Shown: positions 18,631-26,561 of the stretch, piece after piece | How the letters are laid out: every line of letters begins with the position of its first letter | Numbering within the stretch: position 1 is the first letter of the stretch | Assembly (NCBI GenBank): GCA_964451325.1 | Contig: CAYVHO010000001.1 | Coordinates: 124,001 to 188,000 of the forward strand | Reading direction: 5' to 3' | Length of the DNA: 64,000 nucleotides | From: JAADHI01 sp964451325 | GTDB lineage: Bacteria; Nitrospirota; Nitrospiria; SBBL01; JAADHI01 | Notes under the pieces: generated by a model | Database searches by the model: none | Told to the model about the DNA's origin: nothing | The model's input: the letters and a program-made list of their open reading frames with translations, nothing else | Translations under genes and position numbers: made by a program

Positions 18631-19074
18631 TTACATGCCAAGTTTTGCAAGTTCATCCTGAATTGAGCTGATGCTTTCCATGTCACGTGCTTCGGAGGCA
18701 TCCCATTTTTTCGGATGCCAAATTTCAATCTTATTGTCATTGCCAATCAAGTAGGTATCCCCGGACAAGCCTGCGTGATCACGCAGTTTTTGCGGGATTA
18801 AGACCCGCCCTTGTTTGTCGAGGCTGCACTCCGTGGCCTTTGAATAAAGTAGACGTCTGTAGGCTTTAACCCCTTGATTCATGACAGGAAAGTTATTTAT
18901 CTTTTCTATGAGGGCATCCCATTGCTCTAAAGTGTAGGCAACGAGACAGGGGTCGAGATCGGTCGTGATGTAGACAATACCTTTTGAGTCGGCGTTAATC
19001 TCTTCACGGAATTTGACCGGAATACTGAGACGACCTTTTGTATCGATGGTGTGGGTAAAATGTCCTATAAACAA
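18631..19074 (-). CDS. mraZ: Transcriptional regulator MraZ
   Basis: MraZ is a ring-forming DNA-binding protein with two SpoVT/AbrB-like folds that represses the promoter of its own dcw operon. The 147-residue protein starts FIGHFTHTIDTKGRLSIPVKFRE, and the second repeat contains LDKQGRVLIPQKLRDHAGL, the two DXXGR motifs typical of the family. Translation starts at a TTG (19074) with GGGAG nine bases upstream; no ATG fits the conserved N-terminus. It is the first gene of the cluster, with promoter and candidate operator just upstream (see those entries). Confidence 0.97.
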   Translation of the reverse strand: MFIGHFTHTIDTKGRLSIPVKFREEINADSKGIVYITTDLDPCLVAYTLEQWDALIEKINNFPVMNQGVKAYRRLLYSKATECSLDKQGRVLIPQKLRDHAGLSGDTYLIGNDNKIEIWHPKKWDASEARDMESISSIQDELAKLGM

Positions 19075-19124
19075 CCCAATTTGCTCCCTTTTTAGTCCTT
19101 TTGAACCATTTGATGGTATTGTTC

Positions 19125-19138
19125 CCCACTATTACCCA
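19125..19138 (-). promoter_or_regulatory. Candidate MraZ operator (two TGGG boxes, 10-base period)
   Basis: On the minus strand two TGGG boxes occur with starts exactly ten bases apart (plus-strand CCCA at 19125-19128 and 19135-19138). Known MraZ operators are TGGG-type repeats with a ten-base period located near the mraZ promoter. Only two boxes are clear here, where Escherichia coli has three. They lie just downstream of the -10 element, where a bound MraZ ring would block initiation. Confidence 0.7.
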
Positions 19139-19146
19139 CTGATTCG

Positions 19147-19174
19147 ATTATAGGATGTATTGAGCGAAAGTCAA
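19147..19174 (-). promoter_or_regulatory. Sigma-70-type promoter of the dcw cluster
   Basis: On the minus strand TTGACT (19169-19174) is separated by 16 bases from a consensus TATAAT (19147-19152), about 70 bases upstream of mraZ. This is the best promoter seen for the run of cell-wall and division genes that follows. Confidence 0.8.
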
Positions 19175-19187
19175 GCGCAAAAAGGAT

Positions 19188-19215
19188 GTAAGGCCTGAAA
19201 AGGCTTTACTTTTTT
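19188..19215. terminator. Possible weak terminator hairpin between the lipoprotein pseudogene and mraZ
   Basis: GTAAGGCCT and AGGCTTTAC form a nine-base stem with a GAAA loop and one G-T wobble on the plus strand, followed by six Ts. Read on the minus strand, the direction of the flanking genes, it has one A-C mismatch and a later T run (TTTTT). It could partly insulate the dcw promoter from the upstream transcript; evidence is weak. Confidence 0.35.
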
Positions 19216-19290
19216 ACGATATTGAGATCGGGTTTGCGATTGAGGTGTTTTCTGATTTTTGAAAGGTCGTGAACTTGGCGTTCTGGAACA

Positions 19291-20491
19291 TTATTGAAAG
19301 CGCTTGGATTGTACGTTGACCGTGATGCCGTTATCCTGAATCCAAACAGAAATGGCATTTCCGCTTGCGTCTAGGTCTATTTGTGGGAATCCGGCGCTAC
19401 CGAGATCTTCTGTTTCAAGTTTTTCTGCGGTCTGCCAGTCTGTATTTGGGGTATATCGACTGGCCCAGATGTTGCCAAAGGGCAATCGCATTGCCACTGG
19501 AATCAAGCGTGATTTGAGGTAAGGCTGCATGTCCGGCATCGTCGGTTTCGATTAGTTCGGGTATTCCCCAACCGCTGTTCTTGATGTAGCGATTGGCCCA
19601 AATATTGTTGGGGCCTGGGGCACCAAGATTATTTTGAACCCAAACAGCGATGGCGTTGCTAGCGGGAGAAACTGCGATCTGAGGTGTGAGGGTTCCATTC
19701 AGTGGGTCAGTCACACTATCAAAATCGACTCCCTGTGGATTTCCCCAAGTCCCATCCGTTGTTGTAAAGGTCCAGTTCTCTGCCGCAGAGAGGGGTTCTC
19801 CCAAAATACCTGAAATGCCAGTGTTTAAATTTGCCGTGTAATTTGCGGCAAGTGCAAGGGATTCTGTGGGGGTAAAACGTGCTTCAAAGTTGGGTGGACT
19901 TTCTGTGTAAGCGACCGCACCTGGAACAGCGTTTGTAAGGTCGTTTAGGGTGAAATTGATCGGAATAATTGAGCTTGCGTCCATGGGTTGGCTGAATGTG
20001 GCGGAAATGCTGCTGCTAATGGCTACATTTGTTGCATTTTCTGCCGGTTGTTTTACGAGTAAGGTTGGGGCGACGTTGACGTTGAGGTTCGGTGTAAAAA
20101 CAATATTGGTGTTTTGCCCCGCGACAATTTGTGCCTGGGATGTTGCGGTGGTGATGAGGGCGCCATCCAGAAAATATTGAATGACAAAGCTATGCAAGCC
20201 AGGGGTAAGTTCGCCTGTTGTCGCGGTGACTTGATCATTGTCGAGATCAATGGTCATGTTGATGGGGCTGCCCCCATTGATGATAAGCTGTGCTGTAATG
20301 TTGTTCCCGTTTTGATGTTTTTTTATTTTTGAAGGCAGGGAGAGCGCGAAGTTCCCGTCGGATGTTTGTGTGCCGGTCATGGTTTGTTTTGTATCTTTTC
20401 CGCATTGAATCAGAAAAAAAGACAAAATCAAGAGCAGGTAGAAGCCGCCAAAGGGCCTTTTCGTTTGTGTGTTTTGAATGGGTGTTTTCAT
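19291..20491 (-). pseudogene. Lipoprotein with Ig-like domain and DxSGNAIAVW repeats, frameshifted
   Basis: An intact reading frame runs from the ATG at 20491. It shows a signal peptide with lipoprotein-type cysteine at residue 30 (FFLIQC), a region with Ig-like character, then a Big_5-like Ig domain (about 143-245: ATFSQPMDASS, FTPTESLALAANYT). After that come repeats of the form PQIxxxxSGNAIAVWxQ...NIWANRY. Around 19474-19481 the frame breaks. The original frame ends at 19415 with unrelated residues, while the next repeat (NIWASRYTPNTDW, then PQIDLDASGNAISVW) continues in another frame to a stop at 19291. Compared with the preceding unit about ten residues are also missing. This is either a true pseudogene or a sequence error. 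The repeats recall beta-propeller-like surface proteins; function unknown. It lies 57 bases after the secreted Ig-like gene. Confidence 0.75.
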
Positions 20492-20548
20492 TGAGATGCC
20501 TTGTTCTTTTTTATCGTGATTTTTTTATCATGCATGGGTGTATGCCTC

Positions 20549-21208
20549 TTATGGAATACCCCCTGTTACGGTGCCCGTGCCGGTTGTCGGTGGTGGGGAT
20601 GAATTCCCACCACCACCTCCGCCACTTGCTGCGGCAACACCTGCAATGACAGCGATGGCAATGCTCCAGACCCACCATTTTTTGTGCCAGGGGGTGTCGT
20701 TCTTTATTTTATCGCTTGACCCCAATGCGGTGCTGAGTCGAAAACCGCTTTTTTTTGTCGGCATGGGTGGTGCATTTAGTTTGCCATTTTTGCCTGCGAT
20801 TTCCCCGGGAAGCGCCTTGAATTTGATGCGGATCTGGGCATTTTCAAGGCCTTGTGTCGCGGTATTTCCAGCAGCGTCTCTGGCTTGGATGTAGTACTCA
20901 ATGCCAGGCAAAAAAATGAAGCGCTGTGGGATAATTATGAGATATTCTGTCCCGCCGATGGACTCCATCTTAAGGGCGCGATACTCTTTTTCTCCGGGGG
21001 TTCGATAAAAAAGGTGGACAGAGTCAAGGACTTGATCATCACTAATGCTCGCTCGAAAAATGATCTGATCTTCCACGTTGAGGGTGAAGCGAAAGGGTTT
21101 GTGTCTTATGGTGGGAGGACGTTGATTTGTTTTTGCAGTGTTTTGCGCGAAAACCGGTACGAGGGGGAGAAAAAGGAAGACGTGGAAGGAGATAAAAAGA
21201 AACATCAT
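20549..21208 (-). CDS. Secreted protein with Ig-like domain and C-terminal membrane segment
   Basis: I do not recognise a named family. The 219-residue protein has a signal peptide (about 1-21, cleavage likely after VFA). A beta-rich region (about 38-130: FRASISDDQVLDSVHLFYRT, then GIEYYIQARDAAGNTA) resembles an Ig/fibronectin-like fold for carbohydrate or protein contacts. A basic-tryptophan stretch HKKWWVW precedes a membrane segment (about 181-195), followed by a tract of six glycines and a Pro/Thr/Gly tail. Topology is likely periplasmic N-terminus with a C-terminal anchor. It is downstream of the Ser/Thr kinase and upstream of the broken lipoprotein, all on one strand. A TTGACA hexamer at 21273-21278 could be its own -35, but no good -10 follows. 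Confidence 0.7.
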   Translation of the reverse strand: MMFLFISFHVFLFLPLVPVFAQNTAKTNQRPPTIRHKPFRFTLNVEDQIIFRASISDDQVLDSVHLFYRTPGEKEYRALKMESIGGTEYLIIIPQRFIFLPGIEYYIQARDAAGNTATQGLENAQIRIKFKALPGEIAGKNGKLNAPPMPTKKSGFRLSTALGSSDKIKNDTPWHKKWWVWSIAIAVIAGVAAASGGGGGGNSSPPPTTGTGTVTGGIP

Positions 21209-21324
21209 GGCATGTTTTTTTTCATTTTTTTTGAGCAGGCCTTAGTCTCCATAGAGTAAAGTAATCCCGATTTGTCAATGTTGTGGGGATAATGTTTTTT
21301 ATGACTCAAGGCTTTTTTTGTTGA

Positions 21325-23115
21325 TTACCAACGGACTTTTTCCCAATGGCCTTTGTTTTTGGGGATGATGAGTTCTGCATCTTTCCAGTGATTTGGGGGA
21401 AGGGTTTTTTTGTTTTGATGGGTGCGAAGTGCTGTGATGGAGATGGTGGCCTGTGCTTGATTCGCTTCAACGGAGAGGTCAGTGACTGAGACGGTGATTG
21501 TTTTGTAGTTTTTGAAAACTTGCCTTAAAAAAATCGCACGATTTTTTGACATCCGGGTCATTTTTTGGAGTGAACGCAGGTCTTTTTTTTCATAAGCTGT
21601 GGTCAAACGGCTTAAGATTTCACCGAGGGAGTCAATGGTGTTGACGGGCGCGAGTGCTGCGAGTTTTACGGTCTTTTTCTGTTTATTTTGTGGTTTTTCC
21701 TGGGCCCGCGTACGTTTTATCAAGGCTTTTCTTGTTCGTTGTGCTTTTTTTAAAGCCAGTGCTTCTTTTTTAGTCCGTGTTTGTTCTTTGCTGAGTTTGA
21801 TGAGTTCATTTTTGAGCAAGGCTTCCTGCCTTTTTCTTTTTTTTATGGCTTGTTCATGTTCCTTTTTAACTTTCGCCAGTTTTAAGGCGACTTTTTTTTG
21901 AACACGATTTTCTTTTTCTATCCGTGCTTGTTCTTTTTTTAGCTGTGTGTTGGCTTTTTCTTCTCGGTTTCTTGTCTGTTTTTCAAGCTGTGTGTTGCGT
22001 TCGAGTCGCATGATGGGTGTTTTAGGGCCATTTCTGAGATAGCCGGATACAAGTCCTGAAAAGATAAGGGTAAGCACTGAGAAGGCCGCGATGCGTTTGG
22101 GCCATTTTTTTGTGGAGGTCTGGGTTTTCGCCGGAGGTGTCTTTTGTGGTTTGGGGGCAATGACTGTCTTTTGTGGTTCCTTTTCGTTTTTGATTTCTTT
22201 GTTTTTGAGCTCTTTTTTTGATGCGACAAGTGGCGGTGTTTCTTGATTTTTTGTTTTTGAACCTTGTTTGCGTGGAGTGACTTTTTTTTCAGTTTTAAGT
22301 TCAAGTTTGCTTGTTTTGATTTGCTGGATGAGGCTGGAAGCGTCGGCGATACGGTTTTTTTTATTTTTCCTGAGCAGGTCTTTGACAAGCTTTTGCAGAG
22401 AAGGGGCCACGTTATGCTCGAAATGGAGCTGGAATTCCGACTCGTCGTAGGCCAGTTTTTTGAGGACATCGGTGTCGGCAATGCCTGCATAGTAGGTCTG
22501 TCCGGTGATCATCTCGTACATGACCATGCCCAGCGCATATAAGTCACTTCGGCCATCTAGAGCTTCACCGCGAGACTGTTCCAAAGACATGTATTCGGGG
22601 GTGCCGACAATGTGATTTGCAGCCGTAAGGGAGACCTCGTCTGTCGTTTCCGCGATGCCAAAATCGGCAATTTTGGCCGTGCCGTTTTTGCTAATGATGA
22701 TGTTGGCGGGTTTGATGTCTCGGTGAATGACGCCCCTGTCGTGGGCGTAAGAAAGGGCTTTTGCAATTTGGTAGGCGACGGAGAGCACGGCGCGTTGTGG
22801 CAAGGTTCGTCTTTCTTTCAAGATCTGATGCAGGTTTCGTCCCTTGAAATATTCCATAATGATGAAGTGGGTTCCCTCATCTTCCAGGACATCAAAAACA
22901 CGAATGATATTTTTGTGGTCGAGTCGTGCCATCGCACGGGCCTCTCGTTTAAAACGACCTAAAAATCCGATGTCTCGTGTGAATTGTGTGTGCAAAACTT
23001 TGATGGCGACGGTACGATTCAGCGCGGTGTGCAAGGCCTCGTAAATGATGCCCATACCGCCTCGACCCACTTCACGTTTAATCTCGTATTTTCCTGAAAG
23101 GGTTTTCCCGATCAT
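21325..23115 (-). CDS. Membrane-anchored Ser/Thr protein kinase (PknB-like) with periplasmic coiled coil and NTF2-like domain
   Basis: This is a Hanks-type protein kinase. The catalytic domain (about 10-265) is complete: glycine loop GRGGMG (18-23), lysine in VAIKV (K39), HRDIKPAN (131-138), DFG (151-153) and GTPEYMSLEQ in the activation segment, so it should be active. A charged linker rich in K, P and T (about 270-340) leads to one membrane segment (341-360). Beyond it lie a long K/E/R/Q-rich predicted coiled coil (about 371-480) and a C-terminal domain (about 493-596) that looks NTF2/SnoaL-like. There are no PASTA repeats. GAGG lies six bases before the ATG. Neighbours are a secreted Ig-like protein and a lipoprotein, which could be ligands or targets; that is inference. 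Confidence 0.9.
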   Translation of the reverse strand: MIGKTLSGKYEIKREVGRGGMGIIYEALHTALNRTVAIKVLHTQFTRDIGFLGRFKREARAMARLDHKNIIRVFDVLEDEGTHFIIMEYFKGRNLHQILKERRTLPQRAVLSVAYQIAKALSYAHDRGVIHRDIKPANIIISKNGTAKIADFGIAETTDEVSLTAANHIVGTPEYMSLEQSRGEALDGRSDLYALGMVMYEMITGQTYYAGIADTDVLKKLAYDESEFQLHFEHNVAPSLQKLVKDLLRKNKKNRIADASSLIQQIKTSKLELKTEKKVTPRKQGSKTKNQETPPLVASKKELKNKEIKNEKEPQKTVIAPKPQKTPPAKTQTSTKKWPKRIAAFSVLTLIFSGLVSGYLRNGPKTPIMRLERNTQLEKQTRNREEKANTQLKKEQARIEKENRVQKKVALKLAKVKKEHEQAIKKRKRQEALLKNELIKLSKEQTRTKKEALALKKAQRTRKALIKRTRAQEKPQNKQKKTVKLAALAPVNTIDSLGEILSRLTTAYEKKDLRSLQKMTRMSKNRAIFLRQVFKNYKTITVSVTDLSVEANQAQATISITALRTHQNKKTLPPNHWKDAELIIPKNKGHWEKVRW

Positions 23116-23263
23116 TTATCCTCTTCATCAAAAAGAAGGGTTTTTCTGATTGTTCTCAATGGAGATTTTGAACGGAGTGCTTCTTTCAGATAATTATAGA
23201 TCTTTTTACTGCGGATGGGAGAAGGGCTTAGAAATAAGTGGTCTTAAAGTTCAGGAAGAAGGT

Positions 23264-24205
23264 CTATCGAAGTGATCGTCTGTACTCGTCGGAAAGTGCC
23301 GTGATTTCTTCTTCTGAAAACCCGAGAAGGTAAAGCACGGTGAGCAGACTTTTTTGGGTAATACTATAACGTGCAGCCGCACGAACGGCTGGTTTGGCAT
23401 TAAAGGCGATTCCCAGTCCGGCTTTGTTAATCATGGGCAAATCGTTTGCACCATCGCCAATGGCGATGACTTGTTCGAGTGGGATGTTTTCTTCTTTTGC
23501 GATCTTTTCCATAAAGGTTGCTTTTTTATCACCATTAACGATATCCCCGATCACCTCGCCTGTGAGTCGCCCTGATTCCATCCCCAAACGGTTTGAGTAG
23601 GCATAATTGAGCTTTAAGACAGATTTAATACGGGAAGTGAAATAATCAAAGCCCCCTGAGAGGACACCTGTTTTGTAGCCTCGTTTTTGCAAAATGGCGA
23701 GCAGAGGTTCTGCACCCAGGGTAAAGGGTAGCCCTTGGTAAACGCTTTCGAGGACTTCCACAGAAAGACCTTTTAAAAGTCCCACGCGTTCGATCAAGGA
23801 TTCGTTGAAATTGAGTTCTCCATTCATTGCACGGTGGGTGATTGCAGCCACCGCTTCTCCGATTCCCAGTGCTTTTGCCAACTCGTCGATGACTTCGACC
23901 TGAATCAGCGTGGAGTCCATGTCTAAAACGATGAGACGTTTATCTCGACGTGCCGGGGTATCGGCTTGGATAAAGATGTCAAGCGAAAAGGGCTTTACGA
24001 TTTCAAGGAGTTCTTTCGTCAGTCGGCTTGTGTTGATGTCTGGATGATGTTCTATGGGAATTTCGATACAAGAGAGATTTTTCTTTGCAAGGGTTTTGAA
24101 GGTTCCGAGTGTGATTTTTTTTTGTTGCAAATGTGAGGTGATGCGCTCGCGCAGTGTTGCGGAGATGTCTGGGCCAAGACAGGTCATAATATACTTTGAA
24201 GTCAC
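23264..24205 (-). CDS. serB: Phosphoserine phosphatase SerB
   Basis: SerB hydrolyses phosphoserine to serine, the last step of serine synthesis. The 313-residue protein has an N-terminal ACT-like regulatory region (about 1-80) and a HAD phosphatase domain with the nucleophile motif DMDST (95-99), the SGGFDYF motif II region, a basic segment around NGDKKATFMEKIA, and motif IV GDGANDLPM near residue 248. The start is GTG at 24205. It is followed after 148 bases by the Ser/Thr kinase gene on the same strand. A TATAAT lies in that gap on the minus strand without a convincing -35. Confidence 0.94.
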   Translation of the reverse strand: MTSKYIMTCLGPDISATLRERITSHLQQKKITLGTFKTLAKKNLSCIEIPIEHHPDINTSRLTKELLEIVKPFSLDIFIQADTPARRDKRLIVLDMDSTLIQVEVIDELAKALGIGEAVAAITHRAMNGELNFNESLIERVGLLKGLSVEVLESVYQGLPFTLGAEPLLAILQKRGYKTGVLSGGFDYFTSRIKSVLKLNYAYSNRLGMESGRLTGEVIGDIVNGDKKATFMEKIAKEENIPLEQVIAIGDGANDLPMINKAGLGIAFNAKPAVRAAARYSITQKSLLTVLYLLGFSEEEITALSDEYRRSLR

Positions 24206-24385
24206 AGGATCCGCTTTCTGTTGCGTAAGGCTGCATTCGGCGTGTTATTGAAAGAAAATAAACACTGAGTTTTCAGAAACCCGTTTATACAGGAAAGTGT
24301 GTTTATGGACAAGTTGAATTTCAAGGTTTTTGATAAAAATCCCTTTTTTATCAGGGAGTCCGAGGTCTTGCAGGAGGTTCATTTC
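24206..24385. other. Intergenic region between serB and the PBP-activator gene (upstream part of a 340-base gap)
   Basis: The gap between divergent genes runs from 24206 to 24545. This part holds an AT-rich inverted repeat (GATAAAAA with TTTTTTATC) near 24331-24352 and a 29-codon open frame (24305-24394) with no ribosome site that I do not accept as a gene. The plus-strand promoter and leader follow in the rest of the gap. Confidence 0.5.
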
Positions 24386-24414
24386 TTGACTTGACCCCCA
24401 AGTTCTTCTATGAT
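24386..24414 (+). promoter_or_regulatory. Sigma-70-type promoter for the PBP-activator/pyc region
   Basis: TTGACT at 24386-24391 and TATGAT at 24409-24414 are separated by 17 bases. It would leave a leader of about 125 bases before the proposed TTG start at 24546. Confidence 0.65.
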
Positions 24415-24545
24415 CGACCCTATTTTATGAAATCGAACCTCAAGGTTTTTTCTGCTTTTTTTTTTCGCTGAAAATCTTTGCTGAAAAAGAAATCCTTCAC
24501 TTCGGTTTTTCTCAGCAACATCAATTTTATGTTGGGCATCAGGTT

Positions 24546-26540
24546 TTGAAACGGGTTTATGTGAATACATTTTTGTGGATGGCACTTTCTGTTTTTCTCT
24601 TTTCCGGGCAGATAAGGGCACAAGACCTTTTATCCAGCGGAGGCGCACTGCTTCCGGCCTCATCTAATCCTGTCGATATTCTTTCAAAAAAAAATAACCC
24701 AAAAATTGAGGTCTCCGCTGCATTATTTAATGAATCTTCCTTCGCGGAAAAAAATCTTTTCAGCCAGGCAAAGGCCTATTTTGATCAAGGCAATCACGAA
24801 ATTGCAGGGTCTTCTCTTGAAGCTTTTTTGCTTGAATACAGTGCAAGTCCTCTGCTTCCGGATGTTTATATCTTGCTCAGCGAAATTTATCGTTCCAAGG
24901 GCGAAATAAATCGGGCGAGTGAATTGCTTAAAAACTTTATGGATCTTTTTCCCGAGGAGCCACGTGCGGCTTCTGTGCAACTGCGTTTGAGCATTCTTTA
25001 TTTTGACTCGGGTCGTCTAAAAGAAATCATGGCGCTTTGGGATGGTGTTTCAGATCATGACCCGGACAAACACAGGGTCTTTGCTCATCTGGTTCGAACT
25101 TATGGTGCTCGAAAAGATTTTTTGGAGGCCTTGTATGTTTTGATGAAAAAAAGGGCCATGCGCTCCGAGTTTGTGACCCCTATCCTGGTTGAGGAAGCCA
25201 TTATTCAGCTTGTCCAGGAGCGTTTGAATGAGCGTGACTTGTTGACTCTTGTGAAGTCTTTTGGCAGCATGTTCCCTGCCGATGAGGCCATGATGCGTTT
25301 GATGGTTCTTTACGATGCAAAGGGGGACTACTATCACGAGGAGCAGATGGTGCTTCAATTTGTCCTGGCGTTTCCTCGGCATCGTTCTCTTGCTCAGACG
25401 CGTCAACGGCTTGTCCAAATTAAACATAAAATTAAGTCCAGTCGCTATCTGCTCGCTGTGATATTGCCTTTATCTGGACCGCTGGTTTCGTTTGGTAACA
25501 AGGCCTTATCCGGGGCAGAACTTGCGGTTCAGCTCTTTAAGGAGGAATTACCCGGGGCATCTGTCGGGCTTGTGGTCAGAAATGCCGTGGAAGATCCTTC
25601 TCGTTTGCGAATAACCTTGGAAAACTGGTTGGACGAATATCATCCGATTGCAGTGGTGGGGCCTCTTTTGAGTAAAGAAGTCAATCGAGTGGCCACCGTG
25701 CTTGAGAAAAGGAAGATGGCTTTGATCACGCCGGGGGCGACGTCCCGTCGTCTTTTTTCTTTGGGCAATACGGTGTTTCGAAATGCGGTGACGAATCGAT
25801 TTTTGTGTAATGCCATTGCCGAATATGCGGTATTGGAACTTGAGGCTGAACGTTTTGCCGTGCTTTTCCCCGATGAGCAACTGGGGCGACGTTGGGTGGA
25901 TTGTTTTTCGGAAGGGGTCAAAAAGTTGGGGGGTGAGGTGGTGCTGATGGAACATTATCCCTTGGATGACACGGATTTTTCGAAAACCATTCTGCGGCTG
26001 AAAAAGGCCGATTTGGCGCAGGATGGTTTTATTGAGGAAATCGAGGATGAAGACGGAAAGATTGAAGAATTGTACACCCCGGGTTTTGAAGCGATATTCT
26101 TGCCAGCCGATGCGGTGCGCGCGGGTTTAATTATCCCGCAACTGCTGTTCCATGAATTCAATACCGTCGGTATACTTGGGACCAATAGCTGGAATTCTGA
26201 GGAATTTTTGAAGCTGACGGGTTCTTATGCCAATGGTGTTGTTTTTGCGGATGGTTTTTTTAGGGAAAGCACCGACCCCGTGGTCGAAACATTTGTGACG
26301 AGATATCGTGCGCATTTTAAAGAGGAGCCTGACTTATTTGCGGCGCAAACCTATGATGCGACACGCTTGATTCTTGCGGCCATGAGACGGGGGGCCTTGA
26401 CCCCGGCAAAGGTTAAGACTGCCATTGCGGAGACGGTTGATTTTCCAGGGGCTTCCGGGTTTATTTATGAAATACTTGAGGGCGAGTTTATTAAAGAGCC
26501 TTTTTTTATTCAAGTCGATCAAGGCAAGTTTGCAGAGTGA
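24546..26540 (+). CDS. Penicillin-binding-protein activator-like protein (TPR plus periplasmic-binding domain)
   Basis: This 664-residue exported protein has a signal peptide (about 1-25). A TPR/YfgC-like helical region (about 45-290) contains the paired repeat DQGNHEIAGSSLEAFLLEY and INRASELLKNFMDLFPEEP. A type I periplasmic-binding (Leu/Ile/Val-binding, Peripla_BP_6) domain starts at LAVILPLSGPLVSFGNKALSGAELA (about 298-660). This is the architecture of LpoA-like PBP activators common in deltaproteobacteria. An amino-acid sensor role cannot be excluded. The best-fitting start is TTG at 24546; Shine-Dalgarno support is weak, and an ATG at residue 12 would leave a shorter signal peptide. It is followed 21 bases later by pycA. 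Confidence 0.82.
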   Translation: MKRVYVNTFLWMALSVFLFSGQIRAQDLLSSGGALLPASSNPVDILSKKNNPKIEVSAALFNESSFAEKNLFSQAKAYFDQGNHEIAGSSLEAFLLEYSASPLLPDVYILLSEIYRSKGEINRASELLKNFMDLFPEEPRAASVQLRLSILYFDSGRLKEIMALWDGVSDHDPDKHRVFAHLVRTYGARKDFLEALYVLMKKRAMRSEFVTPILVEEAIIQLVQERLNERDLLTLVKSFGSMFPADEAMMRLMVLYDAKGDYYHEEQMVLQFVLAFPRHRSLAQTRQRLVQIKHKIKSSRYLLAVILPLSGPLVSFGNKALSGAELAVQLFKEELPGASVGLVVRNAVEDPSRLRITLENWLDEYHPIAVVGPLLSKEVNRVATVLEKRKMALITPGATSRRLFSLGNTVFRNAVTNRFLCNAIAEYAVLELEAERFAVLFPDEQLGRRWVDCFSEGVKKLGGEVVLMEHYPLDDTDFSKTILRLKKADLAQDGFIEEIEDEDGKIEELYTPGFEAIFLPADAVRAGLIIPQLLFHEFNTVGILGTNSWNSEEFLKLTGSYANGVVFADGFFRESTDPVVETFVTRYRAHFKEEPDLFAAQTYDATRLILAAMRRGALTPAKVKTAIAETVDFPGASGFIYEILEGEFIKEPFFIQVDQGKFAE

Positions 26541-26561
26541 ATTAGGAGTGGTTTCAGGTGG

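Noticed and set aside
20329..20649. Overlapping plus-strand frames opposite the Ig-like and lipoprotein genes
   Set aside because: Antisense shadows without ribosome sites; the minus-strand signal peptides are clear.
24305..24394. 29-codon plus-strand frame (MDKLNFKVFDK...) upstream of the PBP-activator promoter
   Set aside because: No Shine-Dalgarno, it runs into the promoter -35, and nothing indicates selection on the protein.
24379..24663. 94-codon minus-strand frame across the PBP-activator 5' end
   Set aside because: Antisense to a signal-peptide-encoding gene with a plausible promoter; composition is lysine-rich noise from AT-rich DNA.
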